In this document: piece after piece, positions 54,166-63,294 of the stretch
Position numbering within the stretch: position 1 is the first letter of the stretch
Layout: the number at the start of each line of letters is the position of its first letter
DNA from: Acidovorax sp. GBBC 1281
Lineage (GTDB): Bacteria; Pseudomonadota; Gammaproteobacteria; Burkholderiales; Burkholderiaceae_C
Assembly: GCF_028473645.1 (NCBI RefSeq)
Contig: NZ_CP097269.1
Location: forward strand, 3,056,001 to 3,120,000
Direction of reading: 5' to 3'
Length of the DNA stretch: 64,000 nt
The notes under the pieces: model-generated
Database searches by the model: none
What the model saw: the letters and a program-made list of their open reading frames with translations, nothing else
Told to the model about the DNA's origin: nothing
Made by a program: the position numbers and the translations under genes

Positions 54166-55662
54166 TCAGTTGCCGGCTTGCTTGACCGACGGCAGCTTCG
54201 AAACCAGGCGCAGCGAAACAGTCAGGCCTTCGAGCTGGTAGTGCGGACGCAGGAAGAACTTGGAGGTGTAGTAACCCGGGTTGCCCTCGACCTCTTCCAC
54301 TTGCACTTCGGCAGCCGCCAGAGGCTTGCGGGCCTTGGTTTCCTGCGACGAATTGGCTGGATCGCCATCGACGTAATTCATGATCCAGTCGTTCAGCCAC
54401 AGCTCCATGTCGGAACGCTCCTTGAACGATCCGATCTTGTCGCGCACGATGCACTTGAGGTAGTGCGCAAAGCGGCAGCAGGCGAACATGTAAGGCAGGC
54501 GCGCGGACAGATTGGCGTTGGCCGTGGCGTCAGCGTCGTAGTACTCGGCCGGCTTGTTCAGCGACTGCGCACCGATGAATGCGGCCACATCGGAGTTCTT
54601 GCGGTGCACCAGGGGCATGAAGCCGTTCTTGGCGAGCTCCGCTTCGCGGCGGTCGCTGATGGCGATTTCGGTCGGGCACTTCATGTCCACGCCACCATCG
54701 TCCGTTGGGAAGGTGTGGGCAGGCAGGTTGTCCACCGCACCGCCGGACTCGACACCGCGGATGGACGTGCACCAGCCGTAGTACTTGAACGAGCGGTTGA
54801 TGTTCACGGCCATCGCATAGGCCGAATTGGCCCAGCAATACTTGCTGTGATCGCCGCTGGCGGTTTCCTCTTCGAAATCGAATTCGTCCACCGGGTTGGT
54901 CTTGGCGCCGTAGGGAAGGCGCGCCAGGAAACGCGGCATGGCCAGGCCGATGTACTTCGAATCATCGGACTCGCGCAGGCTGCGCCAGGCGGCGTACTCG
55001 GTGTTGGTGAAGATCTTCGTCAGGTCGCGGGGATTGGCCAGTTCCTGCCAGGATTCCATCTGCATCATGGCGGGCGAGGCGCCGGAAATGAAGGGGCAAT
55101 GCGCCGCGGCGGACACCTTGGCCAGTTCGCCCAGCAATTCCACATCGGTCGGGCTGTGGTCGAAGTGGTAGTCGCCAACTAGGCAGCCGAAGGGCTCGCC
55201 ACCGAACTGACCGTATTCCTCTTCGTACACCTTCTTGAAGATGGGGCTCTGGTCCCAGCCCACTCCCTTGTAGCGCCGCATGTTGCGATGCAGTTCCTTC
55301 TTGGAGATGTTCATCACGCGGATCTTGAGCATCTCGTCCACTTCGGTGTTGTGGACCAGATGGTGCAGACCGCGCCATGCGCCTTCCAGTTGCTGGAATT
55401 CGCTGTGGTGAATGATCTGGTTCACCTGCTCGGACAGCTTGCGGTCGATTTCCGCAATGATCGCCTGCACCGTTTGATAGGCGTCATCCGACAGCGTGGC
55501 GGAGGCCGCAAGGGCCTGCTGGGCCAAGGTCTGCACCGCGGCTTCGACGGCCTCGCGTGCCTGATCGGTCTTGGGCTTGAATTCTTTTTGCAGCAGCGAA
55601 GCGAATTCGTTGCCTTCGAGTGTCTGGGCGGCTGGTGCCGCTTCCATTTGGCGTGCATTCAT
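54166..55662 (-). CDS. tssC: type VI secretion sheath protein TssC (large subunit)
   Basis: Large subunit of the contractile sheath, 498 residues, which with TssB surrounds the Hcp tube. Recognised by FQQLEGAWRGLHHLVHNTEV, EPFGCLVGDYHFDHSPTDVE and the C-terminal EGNPGYYTSKFFLRPHYQLE. It lies 18 nt after tssB. Confidence 0.97.
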   Translation of the reverse strand: MNARQMEAAPAAQTLEGNEFASLLQKEFKPKTDQAREAVEAAVQTLAQQALAASATLSDDAYQTVQAIIAEIDRKLSEQVNQIIHHSEFQQLEGAWRGLHHLVHNTEVDEMLKIRVMNISKKELHRNMRRYKGVGWDQSPIFKKVYEEEYGQFGGEPFGCLVGDYHFDHSPTDVELLGELAKVSAAAHCPFISGASPAMMQMESWQELANPRDLTKIFTNTEYAAWRSLRESDDSKYIGLAMPRFLARLPYGAKTNPVDEFDFEEETASGDHSKYCWANSAYAMAVNINRSFKYYGWCTSIRGVESGGAVDNLPAHTFPTDDGGVDMKCPTEIAISDRREAELAKNGFMPLVHRKNSDVAAFIGAQSLNKPAEYYDADATANANLSARLPYMFACCRFAHYLKCIVRDKIGSFKERSDMELWLNDWIMNYVDGDPANSSQETKARKPLAAAEVQVEEVEGNPGYYTSKFFLRPHYQLEGLTVSLRLVSKLPSVKQAGN

Positions 55663-55680
55663 GGTCGGGTCACTCCTCGC

Positions 55681-56220
55681 TTATTTCACGTCCGTCGATG
55701 GTTCAGCGCTGTCGGCCGGCTTGGGCATGGCGGCGAGCGATTTGAGCAGTGCCGGATCCTTCAAGACCTTGCTGATCAATTCTTCGGCCCCTTGCTTGCC
55801 GTCCATGTACGACAGCAGGTTGTGCAACTGCGTGCGTGCCTCGAGCATGGAATTGAGCGCACCGACCTTGCGGGCGATGGCCGCGGGGGAAAAATCCTCC
55901 ATGCTGTCGAACGTGAGTTCGATGTGCAGGCGGCCATCGCCGGTCAGGGTATTGGGCACGTTGAAAGAGACGCGGGGCTTGATGGACTTCATCCGCGCAT
56001 CGAAATTATCGATGTCGATTTCCAGGAATTTGCGGTCGGCAATCTCCGGCAACGCTTCGACAGGCTTGCCGGACAAGTCGGCCATCACGCCCATCACAAA
56101 CGGGATCTGCACTTTCTTTTCAGAGCCGTAGATTTCCACGTCGTATTCGATCTGGACCCGGGGGGCGCGATTGCGAGCGATGAATTTCTGACCACTCTTG
56201 CCCGTTTTGCTCAGTGTCAT
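55681..56220 (-). CDS. tssB: type VI secretion sheath protein TssB (small subunit)
   Basis: Small sheath subunit, 179 residues. The block RAPRVQIEYDVEIYGSEKKV is the family N-terminus and ELPFVMGVMADLSG-like IPFVMGVMADLSGKP follows. The C-terminal helix region (VLKDPALLKSLAAMPKP) is the ClpV-recognition part in relatives. A 313-bp gene-free gap lies upstream, so it probably has its own promoter. Confidence 0.97.
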   Translation of the reverse strand: MTLSKTGKSGQKFIARNRAPRVQIEYDVEIYGSEKKVQIPFVMGVMADLSGKPVEALPEIADRKFLEIDIDNFDARMKSIKPRVSFNVPNTLTGDGRLHIELTFDSMEDFSPAAIARKVGALNSMLEARTQLHNLLSYMDGKQGAEELISKVLKDPALLKSLAAMPKPADSAEPSTDVK

Positions 56221-56533
56221 GATGTAACTTCTCTTTTCCTAGGATTTATAAAACGTGAGCGTAGGGTCTTGTGAAGGCATCGCAATTACAACGACTTCGC
56301 AACAACACCAACTTACAAATTCATAACAAAATGGAACGCCCATTTCTTTGGGCACGCCGCATCACCGTTCTTGGTCGGCTGGATTACCACTCCGATACTG
56401 GAACATACCGCAGAGAGGGTCCGCGGATCCAGACTCAAACCCATGAATGGAACTTTGGACAGGCTGTAGTATCCGCACTGCGCTCCGTCCCGCAAGTATC
56501 TCCAGCCCTTCGCGCTTAGATGCTACAAAACGT
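56221..56533. other. gene-free region upstream of tssB
   Basis: 313 bp, clearly AT-richer than the flanking genes. TTATAA near 56248 could be a -10 box of a tssB promoter, but the -35 spacing is poor. Nothing else is identified. Confidence 0.45.
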
Positions 56534-57541
56534 TTACAGAGGGCTCTTCACGCCAGTGATATTTTCCACTTGGGCCACGCTGTCTGGAGACAGTTCACGA
56601 AGAATGTCAAGAAAGTCCAGGCTCATCAGTCGCACGGCCCTTCGGATCAGCAAGGGAGCAGGATTGGTGGGCTCCGTGCGTTCCAGAAATTCAGCAATCT
56701 CCATCAGGCGCGACACGGCATCGGACCGCGTGCGCAGCGCAAATCCCTGGTTGGATGCAGTAGCCAGAGGAGTTTCAACAGGTACGCCCCCCGCCTCTTC
56801 CTCCGCGTCCGACACCGGCGCGGCAGCATCGGCATCCTTGGGAATCAGATCGCGAAGCACGCTGAACACGCCGCGAATCTGCTCCAGATCGGGTCGTTGG
56901 TCCGCGTCGAGTTGATCGCGGAAGATGGCTTGCATCGAATCGAAAGCCTCGCTGGCCACGACCCACGCGCGGAGCGTCTCGTTGCCCTGCCGCCAGGCGT
57001 CGAACACGGCGCCACGCAATTGATCCAGCGACATCTTGATGGTGCCATCAGCTGCCGTGCCGCGCGCCAGGGCCTCCGCATCCCGGACATTGATCGCACC
57101 TGCAGCAGACCGCAAGAAATCCTGTTGGCGAAGATCCCGCAGTTGCCCGGTCACGTCGTTCAGCGAAGCCACTGCATTCATTCGCATGAAGTGATCGCCG
57201 TCTTCCGGCAGCGGATGGAGGTGATCCCAATGCTGGCTGAACATGGCAGACATCAGCTGCACCCCCTGGGACATGCCGCGAACGCCCTGCGTGTTGGTCA
57301 GGGCGTGGGACAGCTTGGCCAACACCCGGATGTCTTTGGTGCGGGAAAGGAGCGCCGTGGAGCGCTTTTCCACGTCACGCCAGTCCGGCGGCTCCGCCGG
57401 GATCACGGTCTCGCCGAACTGCTGCTCCGGCTTGCCATTCGCGGCGTTTTCCAGGGCAAGAAAGTCGGCGTCGTACGTCAGATCCTCACCGCAAGGTGGG
57501 GCATCGCTGGTGGGCGCCAGCAGGGCGTCAAGATCGATCAT
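56534..57541 (-). CDS. tssA: type VI secretion protein TssA
   Basis: Baseplate/tail-cap assembly protein, 335 residues, with the ImpA N-terminal domain (MIDLDALLAPTSDAPPCGED; then DWRDVEKRSTALLSRTKDIR). The short C-terminal region (SLDFLDILRELSPDSVAQVE) fits the short TssA class. It begins 74 nt after tagF. Confidence 0.94.
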   Translation of the reverse strand: MIDLDALLAPTSDAPPCGEDLTYDADFLALENAANGKPEQQFGETVIPAEPPDWRDVEKRSTALLSRTKDIRVLAKLSHALTNTQGVRGMSQGVQLMSAMFSQHWDHLHPLPEDGDHFMRMNAVASLNDVTGQLRDLRQQDFLRSAAGAINVRDAEALARGTAADGTIKMSLDQLRGAVFDAWRQGNETLRAWVVASEAFDSMQAIFRDQLDADQRPDLEQIRGVFSVLRDLIPKDADAAAPVSDAEEEAGGVPVETPLATASNQGFALRTRSDAVSRLMEIAEFLERTEPTNPAPLLIRRAVRLMSLDFLDILRELSPDSVAQVENITGVKSPL

Positions 57542-57615
57542 TCAAATACCTGTCAGTTCGCATCGAAGATGCTCGCTCGGGCTCAATAAAAGAAGAAAGA
57601 AGGGCACCGACATGG

Positions 57616-58335
57616 CTAGGGGGCCTTTTTGAAAAGCCGAGAGAACAGATGGCCATCGAAGGCACCTCCGTGCTCCACCATTTCGCTGCCCCCCGCCGCA
57701 TCGGACCACCAGACGCTGCGCGCCTGTTGCGAGCGCAAGATATCGCGCCCGGCGCTCCAGGGCCGGCCATTGACGGTGCCGCCACCGGACGATGGGCTCA
57801 GCCCCAGGTCCGCCAGGATGCCCGCCATCGAAGGCGCAGCCGCTGGTGCAGGTGCAGGCTTGTCTGCGTGAAACGGCCATGGCAACGAAGAAAGCCGTGC
57901 ATCCAGCTCTTCCGCAGGCAGGGCCAGCCTGCGGGCCTCGATGATGGCGTCCCGCGTGCCAGAGAAGAACCGCTCCAGCGTCGGGTCGGATACCAAAGCG
58001 CTGGTCCGATCGGTGGCGATGGCCACCGCCGTGATGGGATAGCACCGCCCGATGCGGTCCGCACTCGGGGCCAGCACGCCGCACACCGGCAAGGTCTTCC
58101 CGCCCAGGCTGGCAATGAAGAACCACAGCGGTGATTGAATAAAGCCAGGCTCCCATTGCCCCGGGCCCTGCGCGCGCAATTGCTCCAGCCCACGGCTCAA
58201 CCAGGCGTCCCATTCGTCACCGATGGCACGGGGCATCCTGCGTCCCACGAAATCGCCCTGCCCCGGCAGCTTTCCAAACCAGGCGATGCGGGACTGCACT
58301 TGCGGCGACGCTTGACTCACAGGTTGCCAGGACAC
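57616..58335 (-). CDS. tagF: type VI secretion accessory protein TagF
   Basis: Post-translational regulator of secretion, 239 residues. WFGKLPGQGDFVGRR near the N-terminus is the TagF/ImpM signature. A GTG start at 58335 overlaps the end of tssM by 19 nt. In Pseudomonas TagF represses the system together with Fha; no fha, ppkA or pppA gene is in this window. Confidence 0.92.
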   Translation of the reverse strand: MSWQPVSQASPQVQSRIAWFGKLPGQGDFVGRRMPRAIGDEWDAWLSRGLEQLRAQGPGQWEPGFIQSPLWFFIASLGGKTLPVCGVLAPSADRIGRCYPITAVAIATDRTSALVSDPTLERFFSGTRDAIIEARRLALPAEELDARLSSLPWPFHADKPAPAPAAAPSMAGILADLGLSPSSGGGTVNGRPWSAGRDILRSQQARSVWWSDAAGGSEMVEHGGAFDGHLFSRLFKKAP

Positions 58336-61300
58336 TCGAACTCCTCCATGGCTTTGAGACGGAAAGGATTCAGCACGCTGCCTGTGGTGATCTCGAATCG
58401 CAGGCGACGCCCATCGATATTGAAAGCGGCGATGAAGCGCTCAGGTGCGTTGCCAGACAGAATCTGCGCCCGGTCGAAGAACCGGTGCAATGCCCAAGGC
58501 CCCTCGGTGACCAAGCCGGTGTTTTCGGCCCCCGATCCGGTCAACTGCAGCCGGACCTGCCCCGTGCCACGAGCACCCGGCCAGTTCACCGACTTCGGAA
58601 TCTGAGGCCCGTGCTGGTAGCGCAGTACTTCGCCATCGACATCCAGCACCATTTGCGTGATGGCAGCATCCATCTCCAAGGGCTTGATGTCCAGCCGGAT
58701 CGAGGGAGCCTTGCCGCCGGCCCGGAAGTAGACATCCCGAATGACGGAGGCGCGCTGGAACGAAGCCAGCGCGGCAGAGCCGCCCACGGGCGAACCGTCC
58801 ACCCCCTGCTTGAAGCTCCAGGGATTGGTGGAAATATCGACCATCGGCTGCAGCGTGGTGCGGAAAAACTCATCCATGGTGCCGCCCACGGAGAACAGGC
58901 GGGCGAAGTCATCCGTCGTCACATCGCGGCCTGCGCTGCGTGTGAAGGGATAGCGACCCAGGATCGCGCGCCGGCAAAAGGCGCCGATCGTGGCGTTGAG
59001 ACTTCCGCCCACCGCGGCGCGCACATCTCGCCCCACGAAAGCCGAAGTGGCTCCTGCCAGATCTTCGTACATGACGTTGAGGGGTGGCGGCACGCGCTTG
59101 GCTTCCGTGCGCACCCGTTCCAGCGTGGCAGAAAGCGAAGGCGGCACCGTGCCACCGGCACTGACCTGCTGCCTCGCCGATGCGATCACCGCCGCCGCCT
59201 CGTTCAGCACCTGCAGGCTCGCGGTCATGGGAGAAGGGCCCGAACCGTTCGAAGTAGCCAGCCGCCGATACTCGCGGAAGCGGAAATCGACCAGATCCGC
59301 CTCCAGCGTACCGCTGGAGGTCAGCCCCGCCACATTCACCTGCTTGCCGGTCAGGCGGCTCAACTGCTCCTGCTCTTCCTTGATGCGGTTGATTTTCTCG
59401 CCCAGCCAACTGCTGGTTCCGCCCCCCGCGGAAGGGCGCTGGCCGAGGGTGGTTTCCTTCGCGACGGCTCGAATGAACTGCTCCAGGCTGGAATTGGCGG
59501 CAGAGTAAAGGCGAGCCTGCTCGCCCGCCTGATCGAGAGATGCGATGCGCACCGGGCGCACATCGGCCAGGAAGTCCTCCCAGAGCTTGGCGTACTCCAT
59601 CAGATAAAGCCGCTTGACCTCGAGCGCCAGCTGACCAGTCAGCACTTCGTTGGCCGTACTGCGCCGCCCATCGGCCTTGCCCAGCACCCAGCTTTCCTCC
59701 TGGGACAACAACGCCGTGACCTTGGGCAGCTCCTGCGCGAACGCCCCGTAGTACCCGTCATAGGTGAACAGGCCGGAAATGCCCTGGGTCAGCGGACGGC
59801 CACTGCGGCGGGAGAACACCTGTGGCGCCTCGGGACCGCTGGCGCGAACCACCGTGAATTCGGGCGGCAACGAATTGCCCGTGAGCAGCAATTGCTTGAG
59901 CCGGCTGTAGGCCCGTTGTGCCGGCGACATCTGGGCCAGCCGCTGGCGCACTTCGGCCACCAGCTGCTGATCCATCGGCACCGGGGCCACCAGCGCGCGG
60001 TCTTCCATCAGATTGTCGAGGTGATGCGCGAGCTGGTTGACGACGCCGGATTGCACCAAACCAGGCGGAAGAGACGTTTCCCAATCGTTGACCATCCATG
60101 CACGGATGGCCTTGGCATTGAAGCGCTCGGGCTCGTACAGCATCAGGTAGACCTTCAGCGCTTCGAAGCTCGCCTCCGGGTTGCTCGTGGACGTCTGCTG
60201 CAGCGACCGGCGCAAATGCCGGGACAGGCGCGGCAACCAGGCATCTTCGAGCAGGCGCATGTAGGTGGCATCCGCAGCCGTCTGGACCTTGGGCACCTGC
60301 AGCAAGCCCTGGCGCCAGCTCAACGGGGCGGAGTCGCCCTCGTAGCGTTGGCTCACGGCCAGGGACTCCGCATTGTTCAACAGCGGCAGCAAGCTCACCA
60401 TGTCTTCGGGGTCGGCGTCGCGGGCATCGTTGACCGCCTGCTTGAGCGCGGGAACCCGGTCTTTCACTTCTCCGATGTAGGCCACGTTGTTGTCGTGGCT
60501 GACGGTCCAGGCCACGGTCACACCGACCAGGGCCAGAACCAGGGCAATGAGCCCTCCTGCCTGGGCAAGGCGCAACTGCCGTTCTTTCTTGGCATTGCGG
60601 CCAGTCAAGCCCGCTTCATTGAACATCACGCCTTTGAGCAGCGTTTCAATGAAATAGCTCTTGCCGCTTTTGGCACCCACCGAAGCCCCTGCAGGGGAAG
60701 GAACCGCGAACCGGCGCGAGAGTGCCGAAAGCACCCGGTCGAACGGCATGCCCTCTTGCGTTCCGCTGGTGAAATACACGCCCCGGAAAAGCGGCTTTTC
60801 CTTGAACCGGGACGATGCGAAGATGGTGGAAAGCGTTTCCTGCAACACATCGCGCAAACCGACGAACTGCTGCGGCAGGCCATAGATCAGGCCCCGGCGC
60901 GCCAGATCAGGCTCGGAGAGCAGGCGCTGCGGCAACAGGCGATTGATCTGCCCTGCCAGTTCGTCGAATTCAGCGCGGAAGCGGGCTGCCGGCTCCTCTT
61001 GCACCCCCCCTTCGTTGTATGGGCTGGTGAACCCCCAGACCTGGGCCCGCTCCTCACGGTTCATGTTGCCGAAGAATTCGTTGAACCCCGCCAGCAAGTC
61101 GGTCTTGGTGACCAGCACATACACGGGGAACTTGATCGCGAGTTCTTCGCACAGTTCGCCCAGGCGCATGCCAATCAGCCGCGCCAAGCGTTCACGCTCC
61201 GCGTCGGTGCTGCTCAGCAACTCCTGAACACTCAACGTGACCAGCACGCCATTGACAGGCTGCCGCCCCCGAAATCGGCGCAGCAAAGACAAGAATCCGC

Positions 61301-61943
61301 CCCAGGCGGCCTTGTCTTGCGTCTCATCGCTTTCCTGGGTCGTGTAACGTCCTGCGGTGTCCAGAAGCACCGCCTGATCGGTGAACCACCAGTCGCAATT
61401 GCGCGTGCCACCCACGCCTCGAATCGAAGCCTTTCCGAACTGCGCCTCCAGCGGAAAGTCCAGACCGGAATTGACCAGCGCCGTGGTCTTGCCCGAGCCG
61501 GGCGAGCCGATGATCAGATACCAGGGCAACTGGTAGATGTAGCGGCGATTCAGCCGTCCGAACCAGCCTTGTTCCGTTTGTCCAAAGCGCGTCTTGCTCA
61601 AAACGCTGATCGCTTCCTTGAAGCGGGTTTCGAGTTCGGCAACTTCTTCTTCCCCTGGACCGGCTTTTTCAGCCGGCCGGTCACCCGTGCCGAAACGGGC
61701 CAGTTGGGACAGCAGGCGAGCGTTCACCTGCTTCGCTCGCCACCATTGAACCAAGAGCTTCAAGAACCAGAACGCGAAGATCGCAAAGATCAACCAGCCA
61801 CGGACCTGAGGGCTTTCCAGGGGTTGGTAAGGCTTGATGTAGATCAGCGGTCCGATGAACCAGATGACCAAGCTCAAGAGCACCAGTCCCAGCAGGACCA
61901 GCGTGAACCGGTTGAACAGGAAATCGAATATCTTGCGGAACAT
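58317..61943 (-). CDS. tssM: type VI secretion membrane complex protein TssM
   Basis: IcmF-like inner-membrane scaffold of the trans-envelope complex, 1208 residues. Two N-terminal spans (~14-35 and 50-67) are followed by a cytoplasmic GTPase-like domain with Walker A GSPGSGKT (146-153), a third span near residue 470, and a long periplasmic part that docks with TssJ. The ATG follows the tssL stop by two nt. Confidence 0.97.
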   Translation of the reverse strand: MFRKIFDFLFNRFTLVLLGLVLLSLVIWFIGPLIYIKPYQPLESPQVRGWLIFAIFAFWFLKLLVQWWRAKQVNARLLSQLARFGTGDRPAEKAGPGEEEVAELETRFKEAISVLSKTRFGQTEQGWFGRLNRRYIYQLPWYLIIGSPGSGKTTALVNSGLDFPLEAQFGKASIRGVGGTRNCDWWFTDQAVLLDTAGRYTTQESDETQDKAAWGGFLSLLRRFRGRQPVNGVLVTLSVQELLSSTDAERERLARLIGMRLGELCEELAIKFPVYVLVTKTDLLAGFNEFFGNMNREERAQVWGFTSPYNEGGVQEEPAARFRAEFDELAGQINRLLPQRLLSEPDLARRGLIYGLPQQFVGLRDVLQETLSTIFASSRFKEKPLFRGVYFTSGTQEGMPFDRVLSALSRRFAVPSPAGASVGAKSGKSYFIETLLKGVMFNEAGLTGRNAKKERQLRLAQAGGLIALVLALVGVTVAWTVSHDNNVAYIGEVKDRVPALKQAVNDARDADPEDMVSLLPLLNNAESLAVSQRYEGDSAPLSWRQGLLQVPKVQTAADATYMRLLEDAWLPRLSRHLRRSLQQTSTSNPEASFEALKVYLMLYEPERFNAKAIRAWMVNDWETSLPPGLVQSGVVNQLAHHLDNLMEDRALVAPVPMDQQLVAEVRQRLAQMSPAQRAYSRLKQLLLTGNSLPPEFTVVRASGPEAPQVFSRRSGRPLTQGISGLFTYDGYYGAFAQELPKVTALLSQEESWVLGKADGRRSTANEVLTGQLALEVKRLYLMEYAKLWEDFLADVRPVRIASLDQAGEQARLYSAANSSLEQFIRAVAKETTLGQRPSAGGGTSSWLGEKINRIKEEQEQLSRLTGKQVNVAGLTSSGTLEADLVDFRFREYRRLATSNGSGPSPMTASLQVLNEAAAVIASARQQVSAGGTVPPSLSATLERVRTEAKRVPPPLNVMYEDLAGATSAFVGRDVRAAVGGSLNATIGAFCRRAILGRYPFTRSAGRDVTTDDFARLFSVGGTMDEFFRTTLQPMVDISTNPWSFKQGVDGSPVGGSAALASFQRASVIRDVYFRAGGKAPSIRLDIKPLEMDAAITQMVLDVDGEVLRYQHGPQIPKSVNWPGARGTGQVRLQLTGSGAENTGLVTEGPWALHRFFDRAQILSGNAPERFIAAFNIDGRRLRFEITTGSVLNPFRLKAMEEFECPGNL

Positions 61944-61945
61944 GC

Positions 61946-63286
61946 TTATTTTTGATTGGTGGCGCCGCCCCGGGGATTGGCACCCGGGGTGATCTGCAGC
62001 TCGCTGTCACGGGTCTGCGGGGCAACATGCAAAACGATCTCCACGCGGCGATTGAGCGCCCTGCCCTCCGGTGTGGTGTTGGGCGCCACCGGATCGCTTT
62101 CTGCGCGGCCTTCGGCATGCAACCGGCGCCCATCGGAGACGCTCTTCGTCAGCATGGTGGTGACGGCCTGCGCACGCTCCTGGGACAAATGCCAGTTGGA
62201 AGGAAACCGAGCGGTGCGAATGGGAGAGTTGTCGGTGTAACCATTGACCACCACTTTCCCGGACACCTCGTTCAACGCGGCGGCAATGCGCTCGATCACG
62301 CCGACATACCGAGGCTTCACCACCGTGGCCCCGGCATCGAACAAACCATCACCGCGCAGGATGATGATGCTTCGGTCGGCCAGGTCGTTCACCTCCACCA
62401 GGCCCTCTCGAATTTCGGGCTCCAGGAACTGGCGCAATCTGGGCTTGGGCGCAGCGGCGATGACGGCAGGGGCCTGCGGAAGGCGAATGCCGTTGATCGA
62501 AGCGAACAGATCGTCGGACCGCGATGCTAAACGGTAGTTGAACCAGAGGAAGATCAAAAACGCGATCAGCAAGGCCAGTGCGGCCGCCACCCAAAAGGGA
62601 ATCAAGGTCCACGGCGGCACCGCCGCGCGCTGAACGCCACGCCAATGCAGCGACAAGGCACCGCTGCGGTCCCCCCTCGCCCCTTCGATGACCTGAAGCA
62701 GACGGGCTTTGAGGCTCTCCAACTGGCTCTTGCCGTTTTCGACGACGTGGTACCGGCCTTCGAAACCCAACATCAGGCAGAAATACATCAACTCGATGAG
62801 GTCGATGTGCTGGTTGGGCGTTTGCACCAACTTGGAGAGCAGCTGGAAAAACTTCTCACCGCCCCAGGTTTCGTTGTGCAACGCGACCAGCAGGCTGTAT
62901 TTGGGCCAGACACCCGAGCCACCCCAAGGAGTCTGCGCCGCCGCTTCGTCGATCGCCGTGCAGATGCAATACCGAGCGCCGATGATGGTCTCCATCGGCA
63001 CGCCGGTGTTGCCGGCCCGGCTTTCGAACTGCCGTATGTTTTCCAGCAGAAACTGCTGAAATCCGCCAGGGTCGCCATTGGTGGCCATGGCCCGGATCTG
63101 AGGGATCAGATTCAGCAGCGTGTTGGAGGCAGCCACCAGGGGGTTGCCCCCGCTGACGACATCCGGAAGCGCCGTTTCGCGCACCGCGCCGCCAGAGGCT
63201 TGGGGTGCCGAGGCCCCAGCCCGGGGCACGGCGGTTCCGGTGCCCGTATCGAAGGCAAATACATTGCCAGAGGTTTGAATGGACAT
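61946..63286 (-). CDS. tssL: type VI secretion protein TssL with OmpA-like domain
   Basis: IcmH/DotU-type inner-membrane protein, 446 residues. A cytoplasmic domain (~60-215, RYCICTAIDEAAAQTPWGGS) is followed by one span (FWVAAALALLIAFLIFLW) and a periplasmic OmpA/peptidoglycan-binding domain (VVVNGYTDNSPIRTARFPSN; EGRALNRRVEIVL). This is an extended TssL that anchors to the cell wall itself. The start at 63286 is 8 nt after tssK. Confidence 0.96.
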   Translation of the reverse strand: MSIQTSGNVFAFDTGTGTAVPRAGASAPQASGGAVRETALPDVVSGGNPLVAASNTLLNLIPQIRAMATNGDPGGFQQFLLENIRQFESRAGNTGVPMETIIGARYCICTAIDEAAAQTPWGGSGVWPKYSLLVALHNETWGGEKFFQLLSKLVQTPNQHIDLIELMYFCLMLGFEGRYHVVENGKSQLESLKARLLQVIEGARGDRSGALSLHWRGVQRAAVPPWTLIPFWVAAALALLIAFLIFLWFNYRLASRSDDLFASINGIRLPQAPAVIAAAPKPRLRQFLEPEIREGLVEVNDLADRSIIILRGDGLFDAGATVVKPRYVGVIERIAAALNEVSGKVVVNGYTDNSPIRTARFPSNWHLSQERAQAVTTMLTKSVSDGRRLHAEGRAESDPVAPNTTPEGRALNRRVEIVLHVAPQTRDSELQITPGANPRGGATNQK

Positions 63287-63294
63287 ATCGGTTC

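Noticed and set aside
56221..56533. Sigma-54 promoter for tssB
   Set aside because: A GG..GC pair is present on the minus strand but with seven bases between instead of ten.
58485..61955. 1156-codon open frame opposite tssM, and similar ones opposite pheT, thrS, tssH and tssF
   Set aside because: All lie antisense to clear genes, have no recognisable domain and show reversed codon bias. They are shadows of high GC content.
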